A stretch of 64,000 nt of DNA, from NCBI RefSeq assembly GCF_002834235.1, contig NZ_NNBY01000035.1, forward strand, positions 1-64,000, given 5' to 3'. Positions 1-8,707 of the stretch are shown here, one piece after another; position 1 is the first letter of the stretch; the number at the start of each line of letters is the position of its first letter. This DNA is from Ruminococcus bromii. Lineage in GTDB: Bacteria > Bacillota > Clostridia > Oscillospirales > Acutalibacteraceae. A program made the position numbers and the translations under genes. The notes below the pieces were generated by a model that ran no database searches, had not been told where the DNA came from, and saw only the letters and a program-made list of their open reading frames with translations.

Positions 1-26
1 TGTGGTGACCCCAAAAAGTTAGACTT
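1..26 (+). repeat. IS left inverted repeat
   Basis: It begins TGTGGTGACCCC and continues AAAAAGTTAGAC. It matches the reverse complement of 1501-1526 at most positions. Confidence 0.85.
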
Positions 27-60
27 GAAAGCGTAGTGACTTTTAGCTGCTACGCTTTTG

Positions 61-861
61 TTATGCAACTAAGGCATTAATCCTGTACTCAACCGGACTT
101 AACCAGCCGAGTTTCTGTTTGATTCTCTTGTTGTTGTAGTAATCAATGTATTTGATAATTGCTTGTTTAAGCTCTTCATAGCTGTAATAAACTTTTCCAT
201 AATATATTTCTTGCTTTAATATTCCAAAGAAATTTTCCATAACAGAGTTATCGTGACAATTTCCTTTTCTTGACATACTCTGAAATATTCTGTTTTCTTT
301 CAGCTTTTGTGAATATGCTTTCATCTGATAAGCCCATCCTCTGTCAGAGTGAAAAGTCCTGCGATATGAACAGTCATTAGTAATAGTAATAGCTTCATCT
401 AATGCACTCATAATGTTCTCGGCAGATGGCTTTTGAGATATGCCAAAACTCAGAATTTCTCCGTTAAACATATCCATAAATGGATCAAGATAGAGCTTTT
501 TGATTATCATTCTGCCCTTGCTGTCAACCTCATAATACTTAAATTCACTTGTATCTGTTGTGATTTTCTGATGCGGTACACTTGTGTTAAATCTACGGTT
601 AATCCTGTTTGGAGCAATCTTTCCTACTTTACCTTTGTATGAACTGTATTTTCTGCTTTTATGAATAAACGAGGTCACTTGCAGGTTCAATTTCTGAACA
701 ATTCTTTGAACTTTTTTCTTGTTTACAAAAATATTTCTGTTTCGCAATTCTCCCCAAATTCTGCGATAACCATAGTCTTTATGCACTTTTCGTATATCAA
801 GAATTTCTTTTTCTAATTTTTCATCCGGGTTCTCTCGCTCAAATCTATTTTGCCAATACAT
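61..861 (-). CDS. IS3-family transposase OrfB (rve integrase core)
   Basis: Catalytic part of the IS transposase, 266 residues from the first ATG. DDE residues are visible in TTDTSEF (first Asp), HSDRGWAYQ (second Asp) and NSVMENFFGILKQE (Glu). The C-terminal YNNKRIKQKLGWLSPVEYR block is standard for this family. In the -1 frame the reading frame is open for about 30 codons upstream, encoding a stretch that includes LRGEFRLKDILAVTVFPKST and looks like a normal OrfB N-terminus. The functional product is therefore probably the OrfA-OrfB frameshift fusion rather than a protein starting at 861. Confidence 0.9.
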   Translation of the reverse strand: MYWQNRFERENPDEKLEKEILDIRKVHKDYGYRRIWGELRNRNIFVNKKKVQRIVQKLNLQVTSFIHKSRKYSSYKGKVGKIAPNRINRRFNTSVPHQKITTDTSEFKYYEVDSKGRMIIKKLYLDPFMDMFNGEILSFGISQKPSAENIMSALDEAITITNDCSYRRTFHSDRGWAYQMKAYSQKLKENRIFQSMSRKGNCHDNSVMENFFGILKQEIYYGKVYYSYEELKQAIIKYIDYYNNKRIKQKLGWLSPVEYRINALVA

Positions 862-932
862 ATATGTTGACTTTGGAAAAACTGTTACGGCAAGAATATC
901 TTTTAGCCTGAATTCTCCTCGGAGACTGTGTA

Positions 933-1487
933 TTATTCTTGCCTGTTTTTCGGAGGTTTTTCTTCCTCCAAACGCAATCTCCTCAGCTCTTTTAAATACG
1001 CATTTTCAATCCTTAATCTTAAATTCTCATCTTCAAGCTGTTTCAGATATTCTGATTCAGCTTTTTCTTTTTCTGTGTTAGGTATTATCTTTTTTGGTTT
1101 AGACACTTTGGGTTTCCGTCCTTTTCTCTTTGGTCGTAACGCATCAGGCCCAACTGCACGGTAATCGGTTACCCATTTTGCTATCATTGGTGGATTATTG
1201 ATACCTAAACTCAATGCAAGTTCTCGATACGATACTTCCGTTGTTAAGTATAATTCTACCACATGCATCTTAAATTCAAAAGAGTAATTTTTCTTTTCTC
1301 TTGATCGCATTAATCCTTTGTTTCCAAATTCTTTGTATGCTGAGATCCAATCTCGTAATATTGTTTGACTCGGTATCCCATTTTCTTTACATAAACTTTT
1401 ATATCCTCCTTTTCCATTTATGTAGTCCATTACTACCTTCTTCTTGAATTCATAACTGTATTTTGACATAAAAATACCGACCTCCAA
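933..1487 (-). CDS. IS3-family transposase OrfA (helix-turn-helix)
   Basis: A 184-residue DNA-binding subunit of the IS3-type transposase. Two helix-turn-helix segments are visible: residues about 10-45 around YINGKGGYKSLCKENGIP, and about 70-105 around VSYRELALSLGI. A Lys/Arg-rich linker and a C-terminal leucine-zipper-like segment (YLKQLEDENLRLRIENAYLK) follow, typical of IS150-group OrfA. The frame ends at 933. orfB lies in the -1 frame and stays open upstream of its first ATG into the orfA tail, so an OrfAB fusion by ribosomal frameshifting is expected, probably at one of the A-runs near 950-975. Confidence 0.9.
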   Translation of the reverse strand: MEVGIFMSKYSYEFKKKVVMDYINGKGGYKSLCKENGIPSQTILRDWISAYKEFGNKGLMRSREKKNYSFEFKMHVVELYLTTEVSYRELALSLGINNPPMIAKWVTDYRAVGPDALRPKRKGRKPKVSKPKKIIPNTEKEKAESEYLKQLEDENLRLRIENAYLKELRRLRLEEEKPPKNRQE

Positions 1488-1500
1488 AGTTAGATTTTTT

Positions 1501-1526
1501 AGGTCTAACTTTTGGGGGTCGGGTCA
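1501..1526 (-). repeat. IS right inverted repeat
   Basis: Read on the minus strand it begins TGACCCGACCCCC and ends AAAAGTTAGACCT, pairing with the left repeat. A further GTTAGATTTTTTAGGTCTAAC palindrome-like stretch lies just inside (about 1489-1509), overlapping the probable promoter of orfA. Confidence 0.85.
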
Positions 1527-1603
1527 AAACGACAGGTGCTTTTTGTCTTTTATAAGAGTAAAAAATCCGCATAAAAATGCTCTTAAAAGGCATAAAAATC
1601 ATA

Positions 1604-1632
1604 TGGACAATATTGCTTTGTTGTGCTAAAAT
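1604..1632 (+). promoter_or_regulatory. Probable promoter of the flavodoxin-like gene
   Basis: TGGACA at 1604-1609, a 17-bp spacer, then TAAAAT at 1627-1632 with an extended TG two bases upstream. It lies just outside the IS and 33 bp before the gene start at 1665. Confidence 0.5.
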
Positions 1633-1664
1633 TGACTTGAAATTGATGAATTTGGTGACATAAA

Positions 1665-2360
1665 ATGAAAATTGCAGTAATAAACGGTCAGAACCATAAA
1701 GGCTCAACCTATCATATTGGCAAGCAGGTTGCCGATAAATTAGGCGGCGAGGTTACGGAGTTTTTTCTTCCGAGAGATTTCGGCGATTTTTGCGTAGGTT
1801 GTACGCAGTGTTTTCTAAAATCCGAAACACTTTGTCCGCATTATGAGCGACTGAAAAAGATTACCGAGGCTATGGACGAGGCTGATGTACTCATCTTCAC
1901 AACGCCCGTGTATGTTTATCATTGCACAGGCTCAATGAAAGCATTTCTTGATCATTACGGTTATCGTTGGATGGTTCACCGTCCCGAACAGAAAATGTTC
2001 ACAAAGCAGGCGGTTGTAATTTCGACAGCCGCAGGTTCGGGTACAAAATCTGCCAACAAGGATATCGCCGACAGTATGTTCTTTTGGGGCGTTCCAAAAA
2101 CTTATCGTTACGGTGTCAATGTTCGTGCAACAAATTATTCAGGCGTCACCGATGAACTCAAAAAGAAAATTGACAAAAAGACTACCTCAATTGCCAATAA
2201 GGTAAAGAAAAATAACGGCAAAGTTAGGGCAGGTTTAAAAACAAAAGGCTTTTTCTTTATTATGAGAATGATTCAGAAAAGCGGCTGGAATGAAGCCGAT
2301 AAAAATTACTGGGCAGAACGAGGTTGGAACGGTAAAAACAGACCGTGGAAAAATACATAA
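1665..2360 (+). CDS. Flavodoxin-family / NADPH-dependent FMN reductase-like protein
   Basis: A 231-residue protein with a flavodoxin-like fold. The N-terminal beta strand and phosphate loop (MKIAVINGQNHKGSTYHIG) bind FMN phosphate, and TPVYVYHCTGSMKAFLDHYGYRW is the flavin-contacting block of the FMN_red/iron-sulfur flavoprotein group. CVGCTQCFLKSETLC resembles the Cys-rich loop of iron-sulfur flavoproteins but may not bind a cluster. It probably reduces a small substrate or quinone in the cytoplasm; the substrate is unknown. The GH13 gene follows after 13 bp and the two are likely cotranscribed. Confidence 0.8.
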   Translation: MKIAVINGQNHKGSTYHIGKQVADKLGGEVTEFFLPRDFGDFCVGCTQCFLKSETLCPHYERLKKITEAMDEADVLIFTTPVYVYHCTGSMKAFLDHYGYRWMVHRPEQKMFTKQAVVISTAAGSGTKSANKDIADSMFFWGVPKTYRYGVNVRATNYSGVTDELKKKIDKKTTSIANKVKKNNGKVRAGLKTKGFFFIMRMIQKSGWNEADKNYWAERGWNGKNRPWKNT

Positions 2361-2373
2361 GGAGATGTTTTAA

Positions 2374-3657
2374 ATGGCAAAAAATACTGAAATCAGCTTG
2401 AGAAACAAGGTTATTTATTCGGTTTATGTCCGCAACCACACAAATGACGGCACATTTAATGCCGTTGCAGACGACCTTGACCGAATAAAGTCACTCGGCA
2501 CGGACATCATTTGGTTTATGCCTATTCATCCGATTGGCGTCAAGAATAAAAAAGGCTCTCTCGGCTGCCCTTATGCAAACAAGGACTATCGCACAACAAA
2601 TCCCGAGTACGGCACAATGGACGATTTCAAGAGCCTTGTTGAAAAAATTCACGCAAAGGGCATGAAGTGCATCATTGATGTTGTCTATAATCACACTTCG
2701 CCCGATTCAAATCTTTCAGTTGAACATCCCGAATTTTTCTACAGAAAGCCGGACGGCAATTTTGGTAACAAAGTCGGTGATTGGAGCGACATAATCGATC
2801 TTGATTATTCTAACAAAGAATTATGGCAGTATCAGATTGATTCACTCGTTATGTGGGCGAGAATTGTTGACGGCTTCCGTTGCGATGTTGCGTCATTCGT
2901 TTCCGTTGAATTTTGGAAACAGGCGAGAGAGGCTGTTGCAAAGGTAAATCCCGACTGCATTTGGCTTGCCGAAAGCGTACACAGCTCATTCAATGTGTTC
3001 TCTCGCAAGAGCGGAATTTATACCGCAAGCGACTATGAGCTTTTTGACGCTTTTGATATGGAATATGACTACGATATCCGTGAGGTTTTCGACAAATATT
3101 TGAAGGGTAAAACATCTCTTTCACATTATCTTGATATGTTCAATTATCAGGAGGCAATTTATCCGCAGAATTACGATAAAATGCGTTGCCTTGAAAACCA
3201 CGATCAGCCACGAATCTGCCATTATGTAAAGAACAGGAGCGACCTTGAAAATTACACCGCTTTTCTGTATTTCTTGAAGGGTTCAACTCTCATCTATGCA
3301 GGTCAGGAGTTCGGTTGTGACGAAACTCCAAGCCTTTTTGACAAGGATGTTTTCCCACGCAACACAGGCATTGATTTAAGCAACCTTTTTGCAAAGCTTG
3401 ATACAATCAAGAAAACCGTTCTTGATGATGACGATTATTTCAAGGCTGATGCAGACGATGAAAACGATATTGCAATTCTTGAGCGTGACAACAACAAGAG
3501 CAAAAAAGTCGGCATTTTCAGCCTTAAATCAAAGTCGGCTGATGTAAAAGTTGACCTCCCCGACGGCGACTATAAGAACGAAATCAGCGGTGAAACAGTT
3601 ACGGTTTCAAACGGAAAAGTTCATTGCAACGGCAAAGCAATAATTATCCGCAAGTAA
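2374..3657 (+). CDS. Intracellular alpha-amylase-family glycoside hydrolase (GH13)
   Basis: A 427-residue (beta/alpha)8 GH13 enzyme with all conserved regions: VVYNHTS (region I), DGFRCDVAS with the nucleophile Asp (II), WLAESV with the acid/base Glu (III) and LENHDQPR with the transition-state Asp (IV). A short C-terminal beta domain follows. There is no signal peptide, so it should act on internal or imported alpha-glucans, maltodextrins or sucrose-like sugars. The specific reaction cannot be read from motifs alone. The start is set by AAGGAGATG upstream. Two hairpins follow the stop. Confidence 0.88.
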   Translation: MAKNTEISLRNKVIYSVYVRNHTNDGTFNAVADDLDRIKSLGTDIIWFMPIHPIGVKNKKGSLGCPYANKDYRTTNPEYGTMDDFKSLVEKIHAKGMKCIIDVVYNHTSPDSNLSVEHPEFFYRKPDGNFGNKVGDWSDIIDLDYSNKELWQYQIDSLVMWARIVDGFRCDVASFVSVEFWKQAREAVAKVNPDCIWLAESVHSSFNVFSRKSGIYTASDYELFDAFDMEYDYDIREVFDKYLKGKTSLSHYLDMFNYQEAIYPQNYDKMRCLENHDQPRICHYVKNRSDLENYTAFLYFLKGSTLIYAGQEFGCDETPSLFDKDVFPRNTGIDLSNLFAKLDTIKKTVLDDDDYFKADADDENDIAILERDNNKSKKVGIFSLKSKSADVKVDLPDGDYKNEISGETVTVSNGKVHCNGKAIIIRK

Positions 3658-3683
3658 AATAAAATTCTATATAAAAATAATAA

Positions 3684-3728
3684 AACCTCCCTGCAAAGCA
3701 TTTCAGCTTACGGGGGAGGTTGTTCTTT
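3684..3728 (+). terminator. Stem-loop after the GH13 gene
   Basis: AACCTCCC at 3684-3691 pairs with GGGAGGTT at 3714-3721 around a 22-nt loop. The T-tract after it is weak. Confidence 0.5.
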
Positions 3729-3734
3729 ATATAA

Positions 3735-3775
3735 AAATCCGTGTTGCATGGTTACAACACGGATTTCTTGGTTTT
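3735..3775. terminator. Bidirectional rho-independent terminator
   Basis: AAATCCGTGTTG (3735-3746) and CAACACGGATTT (3755-3766) form a perfect 12-bp stem. T-rich stretches on both sides let it serve the GH13 unit (plus) and the CLC gene (minus). Confidence 0.75.
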
Positions 3776-3866
3776 ATTTAATTGAACCGTAGCCACCCAT
3801 AAGAGCGGTCATTTCTTCAATGCGTTCCAAAGGAAACGGTGGTTCGCAAAGCGGTTTTTTATATGC

Positions 3867-5117
3867 TCACTTAGCTTTCTTTTTATTACTGCCGAAAATT
3901 TTAGTCGGAATAATGCTTCCGAGGAATGCGGCGAGCAAAATCCACGGAATAACTCTTGCGTCAAAGCAGAGCAAAAGGAGCATTGTTACGGCAAGCGGTT
4001 TTTTCATTGTGACACCGAGAAGTCCTGCCGTTATGACTGCCGCACAGAATGCCGTGTCAAGTCCGCCGAGCATTGCAACACCGTAGCCGATGCTCACTCC
4101 GCAGAAGATGACGGGGAAGAAGTGACCGCCTTTCCAACCCGACTTTATGCAGATGTTTGTGAGAACAAGTTTAAGCACACCGCTGATAATAAGAATCCAC
4201 GGTGCAAATTCGGCAAAGCTTTCCTTGACAACGGTAATGCTTTCTTCGCCCGAAAACATTGTGAGGGGGAGGTATGTACCCATAATACCGAGGATAATTC
4301 CACCGAGAGTTGTGCTGATAATAATGCCGAGCTTGCCCTGAATGAGTGCGAAAAATTTTCCGAAAATTTTTGAAGATATGATAAACAGAAAACCGCATAC
4401 AGCACCCAAAAGTGCGAGAGGAATTCCCCACAAACGCTCAAAATTTTTAATGTTATAACCGCCAAGTCGTGGAAGTCCCATACTTCCGCCGAAAATCGAG
4501 TTAAGCAAAAACAGAGTTCCCGCCGCAAAAAGTACGGCAATGATGTTTGAAATAAGCTTTGTTGAACGGATATCGGTAGGCTTTTCTTCGCTGTCAAGCC
4601 TTTCTTCATTGACCGATGCAAGACCGAAAAGCGGTGCGTAGAATACCGCACTTAGGGTTGCGCTTATACCGATTTGCATTAGTTCGGGAATTTTACTTTT
4701 AGCGTCTTTCATATGACTTCCTGCCCAGTAGCAAAGTCCGACGATAACACCTGTCAAGCCTGCCTCGGGACCGAGACTTCCGCCGAAAACAAGGGGCAAA
4801 AGTGCCGAAATGCAGAGCAAAAGCACCTTGTTGTACGGGTAAAATTTATCTTTTTTTACCTTTTTCATAACCTCGTCAAGTTCATCGGGAACGGCATTTG
4901 TCAGCTTTTGCCATATTCCGAGAATAATTCCGCCAGCCGTACAGACGATAATCGGATAAAATTTGAAATCAAAATTTGACGGAATTGTATCCCACACAAG
5001 ACCGATTCCCAAACCCATAAGTTTTAGAAACAGCCATACTATCAGCGAAGTAACCGCACCGCTGAATCCGCAAAAAATGTAGTATAAAAAATTGTTGGCA
5101 ACAGTCCGTTTAGTCAT
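3867..5117 (-). CDS. CLC-type chloride channel / ion channel protein
   Basis: A 416-residue polytopic membrane protein of the CLC superfamily. GGSLGPEAGLTGVIVG (about residues 112-127) corresponds to the G-x-x-G-P selectivity-filter motif, and GGHFFPVIFCGVSIGYG to the second conserved Gly-x-Phe-x-Pro motif. In the first motif the usual gating/proton glutamate (GREGP of the E. coli exchanger) aligns with Leu (GSLGP), as in YfeO-like relatives. This suggests a channel or a differently coupled transporter; that alignment is an inference. The start at 5117 has a GGAGGTG Shine-Dalgarno. It is monocistronic and convergent with the GH13 gene. Confidence 0.8.
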   Translation of the reverse strand: MTKRTVANNFLYYIFCGFSGAVTSLIVWLFLKLMGLGIGLVWDTIPSNFDFKFYPIIVCTAGGIILGIWQKLTNAVPDELDEVMKKVKKDKFYPYNKVLLLCISALLPLVFGGSLGPEAGLTGVIVGLCYWAGSHMKDAKSKIPELMQIGISATLSAVFYAPLFGLASVNEERLDSEEKPTDIRSTKLISNIIAVLFAAGTLFLLNSIFGGSMGLPRLGGYNIKNFERLWGIPLALLGAVCGFLFIISSKIFGKFFALIQGKLGIIISTTLGGIILGIMGTYLPLTMFSGEESITVVKESFAEFAPWILIISGVLKLVLTNICIKSGWKGGHFFPVIFCGVSIGYGVAMLGGLDTAFCAAVITAGLLGVTMKKPLAVTMLLLLCFDARVIPWILLAAFLGSIIPTKIFGSNKKKAK

Positions 5118-5244
5118 TGTCGCACCTCCGTGTGTTTATAATTGGATTATAACATAAAACACAGCAAAAAAACAATTATTCCGCACAAAAAGTACGAAAT
5201 AATTGCTTTTTATTATTTTTTTAATTTTAGAGCATCTTCTAAAC

Positions 5245-5277
5245 AAAAAAAGCTGACACCAATGCCGATGTCAGCCA
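5245..5277 (-). terminator. Terminator of the MATE gene
   Basis: On the minus strand GGCTGACA, a 10-nt loop and TGTCAGC are followed by a run of seven T residues, directly downstream of the MATE stop codon at 5295. Confidence 0.85.
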
Positions 5278-5294
5278 TAAAAACCTATTTGATT

Positions 5295-6746
5295 TTAAAT
5301 TTCAAAAGCGGCGCTTACCTTTTTGAATTCTCTTTTTCTGATGATGAAGTAGGCAATCAAAACGGATGTGCCTGTGATAAGCCATGAAACGGGGTAAACC
5401 ATAAGGAGCATATCATAGGTGTGGAATGCCTTGAATACCGTGAAGAGCCAGATGATTCTGAACACAACAGAACCGAAGATTGTGAGGATTGCAGGGAGGA
5501 GTGAATGTCCGATTCCTCTGAGCGCACCGCCGCTGATTTCGTATGAACCTGTCATAAGCTCAAGAAGCATAACAATCGCCATTCTGATGATTGCGTACTT
5601 GATAACGGTGGGGTCGGTTGTAAAGAAGGTGATGAAAAATCCGCTTCCGAGCATGAATATAACGCTCACACAGCCTGTGAAAATACAGCTGAAAAGCATA
5701 CAAAGTCTAAACACCTTTTTGCATCTGTCAAACTGAAGTGCGCCGTAGTTCTGACTTGTGAATGTAACGGCTGTCTGGCTGAACGCACATACTATATAGT
5801 ATGTAATGTACTCAAAGTTGAGTTCAGCCGATGAGCCTGCAACCGCCTGTGAACCGAAGCCGTTTATGGCTGTCTGAATGAATACATTTGAAATTGAGAA
5901 AACCATACCCTGAATACCTGCAGGAGCACCGATTTTCAAAATCATAATGAGATGTTCTTTCTTGAATGAAAGTTTTTTTGGATTGACTCTGATTGACTCG
6001 TCTTCGTTTCTGATGAGGAACATCATAACAAGTCCGGCGCTTATGCCGTCGGCAATTACTGTTGCAATGCCGACTCCTGCAACGCTCATATCGCAGACGA
6101 TTACAAAGAAGAGGTTCAAAAGAACATTTACAATACCTGAAATTACAAGACAGTAGAGCGGACGGCTTGTGTCGCCTACACTTCTCAAAATTGCCGAACC
6201 AAAGTTGTAGAGCATTACAAACGGCATGCCCATAAAGTAAATTCTTAGGTATGTTGCCGCAAGGTCAATTACATCATCCGGTGTGTTCATTAACCTTAAC
6301 AGCGGTGCTGCAATAACCTGACCGAGTATCAGAAGAAGAAATCCGCATATAAGTGAAAGTGTTATTACCGTGTGAACAGCTTCCGAAACCTTTTTACGGT
6401 CATTTTGACCGATATATCGTGCAATCAAAACATTTGCGCCGACCGAAAGTCCCGTGAATAACAGCACAAGCATATTGATGAGCGGAGCGTTGCTTCCGAC
6501 TGCGGCAAGTGCCTGACTGCTTGAAAATCTGCCGACCACCGCAACATCGGTTGAGTTGAAAAGCTGTTGAAGAATACTGGATCCTGCAAGCGGAAGTGTG
6601 AAAAGAAGAATTTTTTTTACGAGCGGACCTTCCAGCATATTTATCTGGTGTGAGCGCTGTCGCTTTTCTTTTACGGTATTCTGACCTTTGTTTCTTCTAA
6701 GCAGACTTGCAAACGCAAGTGAGAGCATTTTTTTGACTTTCTCCAT
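5295..6746 (-). CDS. MATE-family multidrug/sodium antiporter
   Basis: A 483-residue protein with about 12 membrane spans in two homologous halves (MatE domains, about residues 45-205 and 270-430). Typical blocks include LAGSSILQQLFNSTDVAVVGRFSS in the first half and the matching GAPAGIQGMVFSISNVFIQTAINGFG in the second. It should export cationic or amphipathic compounds using an ion gradient; substrates are unknown. An N-terminal tail of about 35 basic residues precedes the first helix. A GAAGAGG ribosome site lies 10 bp before the ATG. It stands alone with its own terminator. Confidence 0.87.
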   Translation of the reverse strand: MEKVKKMLSLAFASLLRRNKGQNTVKEKRQRSHQINMLEGPLVKKILLFTLPLAGSSILQQLFNSTDVAVVGRFSSSQALAAVGSNAPLINMLVLLFTGLSVGANVLIARYIGQNDRKKVSEAVHTVITLSLICGFLLLILGQVIAAPLLRLMNTPDDVIDLAATYLRIYFMGMPFVMLYNFGSAILRSVGDTSRPLYCLVISGIVNVLLNLFFVIVCDMSVAGVGIATVIADGISAGLVMMFLIRNEDESIRVNPKKLSFKKEHLIMILKIGAPAGIQGMVFSISNVFIQTAINGFGSQAVAGSSAELNFEYITYYIVCAFSQTAVTFTSQNYGALQFDRCKKVFRLCMLFSCIFTGCVSVIFMLGSGFFITFFTTDPTVIKYAIIRMAIVMLLELMTGSYEISGGALRGIGHSLLPAILTIFGSVVFRIIWLFTVFKAFHTYDMLLMVYPVSWLITGTSVLIAYFIIRKREFKKVSAAFEI

Positions 6747-7189
6747 TAATTTCTAACCTCTTCAATCACATAACCGTTGTAAACGATACTATTCTTTTCC
6801 GTTTTCCACAATTATTGTAATCCTGTTGCCTGAAATAAACAAGCAAAATACCTTATAAACATAAAGTTTACTTTGCTCACAATTTTAGTTACAATAACTA
6901 CCTCGTCAAAATTCTTCTTTTTATGCCTTTATAATATGGTAAAAACTGCTTTTCTGCATATTTTCAGACCGATTTTTCTCAATAAGCAAGGCTTTGAATT
7001 TGTATGCAATTTGTGCCTCTTCAACAAAAGTAAAATTGCTCTCTTGTAAGCATTGACGAAAAATTTTTTAACCTACAAATAAATGATTTTAAAATTGTTG
7101 TATATGCCGATTAAATTATAATGATACAATTATGATACAAGCTCAATATAATATATGTTTAAAGGGATAAGCGAAAAGGGGTGAATATT
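6747..7189. other. AT-rich intergenic region with divergent promoters
   Basis: This 443-bp gap has no convincing ORF. A possible minus-strand promoter for the MATE gene is TTGTGG (complement of 6806-6811), a 17-bp spacer, then TATCGT (complement of 6783-6788). On the plus strand TATAAT lies near 7116, preceded 17 bp upstream by ATTGTT, a plausible promoter for the small membrane protein. Nothing else structured is seen. Confidence 0.4.
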
Positions 7190-7582
7190 ATGAAGAAAAA
7201 GATTGCTGTAATTGTGGTTGCAGTTGTTTTATGCGTTGCCGCCGCAGTATTTGCCGTGCCGAAAATCAGTTTCTATGTGTGTGAGCCTACCGTGTATTTT
7301 GATGTTGAGTACTGCGACAAGGTTGACGCTAAGATGTCTGCCGAAGATGCCGAAACTGTGAAGAAAATGTTTGAGGGCAAATCCGCATATTTTGATTCAC
7401 CGTCTTGCGGTTTTTCCGAAAAGGCATCAATAAGAATAGGCTGTAATACATATATGCCTGCGTGTGACGGTGATGAAACAGTCAAGCACGGATTTATGTA
7501 TTTTAGTCTTTCAAAAAGCGAAAATAACGAACTTCGCAAGATTATGAAAAAGTACGGAGCAGATACGAGAAAAGCCATCTAA
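7190..7582 (+). CDS. Small membrane-anchored or secreted protein of unknown function
   Basis: A 130-residue protein not recognised as a member of a known family. It starts MKKKIAVIVVAVVLCVAAAVF, a basic N-terminus and one hydrophobic segment that may be a signal anchor or signal peptide. The remaining about 105 residues are polar, with two Cys (in SPSCGFSEK and RIGCNTYMPACDGDE) that could form an extracytoplasmic disulfide. The start is placed at ATG 7190 because AAAAGGGG (7175-7181) is a good ribosome site for it; the in-frame GTG at 7181 lies inside that site. The Gfo/Idh gene follows after 63 bp. Confidence 0.6.
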   Translation: MKKKIAVIVVAVVLCVAAAVFAVPKISFYVCEPTVYFDVEYCDKVDAKMSAEDAETVKKMFEGKSAYFDSPSCGFSEKASIRIGCNTYMPACDGDETVKHGFMYFSLSKSENNELRKIMKKYGADTRKAI

Positions 7583-7645
7583 TACCGTTGACAGACACAT
7601 TTCCGTGTGTTAAACTTTCCTCGAAAAATATACGGAGGTGTTTTT

Positions 7646-8620
7646 ATGAAAAACTACAACTGGGCAACACTCGGTTGCGGAGTTATCGCAAATGAGCTTG
7701 CAGCCGCACTTAAAAGCAGAGGACAGAAACTTTATTCCGTTGCAAACCGTACCCATGAAAAGGCGGTTGCGTTTGCCGAAAAGTACGGCATTGAAAAGGT
7801 TTACAACGATATTGACGATCTGTTTAAAGACGAAAATGTTGACATAATTTACATTTCCACACCGCACAACACGCATATAAAATATCTTCGCAAGGCTCTT
7901 GCGGCAGGAAAGCATGTTTTGTGCGAAAAGTCGATAACGCTTAATTCAGATGAACTTGACGAGGCAATCTCTCTTGCACAGAAAAACCATGTTGTGCTTG
8001 CAGAGGCAATGACAATTTTCCATATGCCGATTTACAAGGCACTTCTTGAAAAGGTAAATTCATGTGACCTTGGCGAGCTTAGGCTTATTCAGATGAATTT
8101 CGGCAGTTACAAAGAGTACAATATGAACAACCGATTTTTCAACCGCAATCTTGCAGGCGGTGCAATGCTTGACATCGGTGTGTATGCACTTTCGTTTGTT
8201 CGTATGTTTATGAGCTCATGCCCAAACGATGTGTTGTCGCAGGTTAAATATGCCGAAACAGGCGTTGACGAACAAGCGAGTATTCTTTTAAAGAATAAAG
8301 AGGAGGAAATGGCAACTGTCATTCTTTCCCTTCACGCAAAACAGCCAAAGCGTGGCACAATCTCGTTTGACAAGGGTTATGTTGAAATCTTTGAATATCC
8401 CAGAGGCATGGAGGCAAAGATTACATACACGGCTGACGGCCATTGTGAAACAATCTCAGCAGGTCATACAAAGGACGCTTTGCTCTATGAGGTTGAAGAT
8501 ATGGAAAAGGCGATAGAGGGCGACACGGCTCTTATGCACCTTGACTACACAAAGGATGTTATGAAAATCATGACCGACATCCGCAAAAGCTGGGGCATGA
8601 AATATCCAGAAGAAGAGTAA
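7646..8620 (+). CDS. Gfo/Idh/MocA-family NAD(P)-dependent oxidoreductase
   Basis: A 324-residue cytosolic oxidoreductase. An N-terminal Rossmann fold (WATLGCGVIANELAAALK) is followed by HVLCEKSITLN, carrying the conserved E-K-P-like motif with Ser in place of Pro, and a C-terminal GFO_IDH_MocA domain including NRNLAGGAMLDIGVYAL. Relatives oxidise sugars, inositols or trans-dihydrodiols; the substrate here is unknown. The start is set at 7646 because GGAGGT lies 7 bp upstream; an in-frame extension to 7607 has no ribosome site. Confidence 0.83.
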   Translation: MKNYNWATLGCGVIANELAAALKSRGQKLYSVANRTHEKAVAFAEKYGIEKVYNDIDDLFKDENVDIIYISTPHNTHIKYLRKALAAGKHVLCEKSITLNSDELDEAISLAQKNHVVLAEAMTIFHMPIYKALLEKVNSCDLGELRLIQMNFGSYKEYNMNNRFFNRNLAGGAMLDIGVYALSFVRMFMSSCPNDVLSQVKYAETGVDEQASILLKNKEEEMATVILSLHAKQPKRGTISFDKGYVEIFEYPRGMEAKITYTADGHCETISAGHTKDALLYEVEDMEKAIEGDTALMHLDYTKDVMKIMTDIRKSWGMKYPEEE

Positions 8621-8651
8621 GTTTTTTTGAATTTAATTTGATACTAAACAT

Positions 8652-8690
8652 AAAACTCCACCGTGAAATGCGGTGGAGTTTCCTTTATAT
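8652..8690. terminator. Bidirectional terminator between the oxidoreductase and rubrerythrin
   Basis: AAACTCCACCG (8653-8663) and CGGTGGAGTTT (8671-8681) form an 11-bp stem with T-rich flanks. It is shared by the convergent genes. Confidence 0.8.
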
Positions 8691-8707
8691 ATTTGATTAA
8701 ATCAGAA

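Larger units (their letters stand above)
1..1526 (-). mobile_element. IS3-family insertion sequence (IS150-like), complete
   Basis: The element has two minus-strand frames (orfA, orfB) between imperfect inverted repeats at 1-26 and 1501-1526. Both ends start TG and share the core GACCCC-x-AAAAGTTAGAC. Its 1526 bp length, the -1 frame relation of orfB to orfA and the DDE-type integrase fit the IS150 group of IS3. The left end is exactly base 1, so neither left flank nor target duplication can be seen. No disabling stop is visible, so it may be active. Confidence 0.93.

Noticed and set aside
4145..4651. 168-codon minus-strand ORF inside the CLC gene in another frame
   Set aside because: It overlaps a strongly conserved membrane protein and has no family resemblance.
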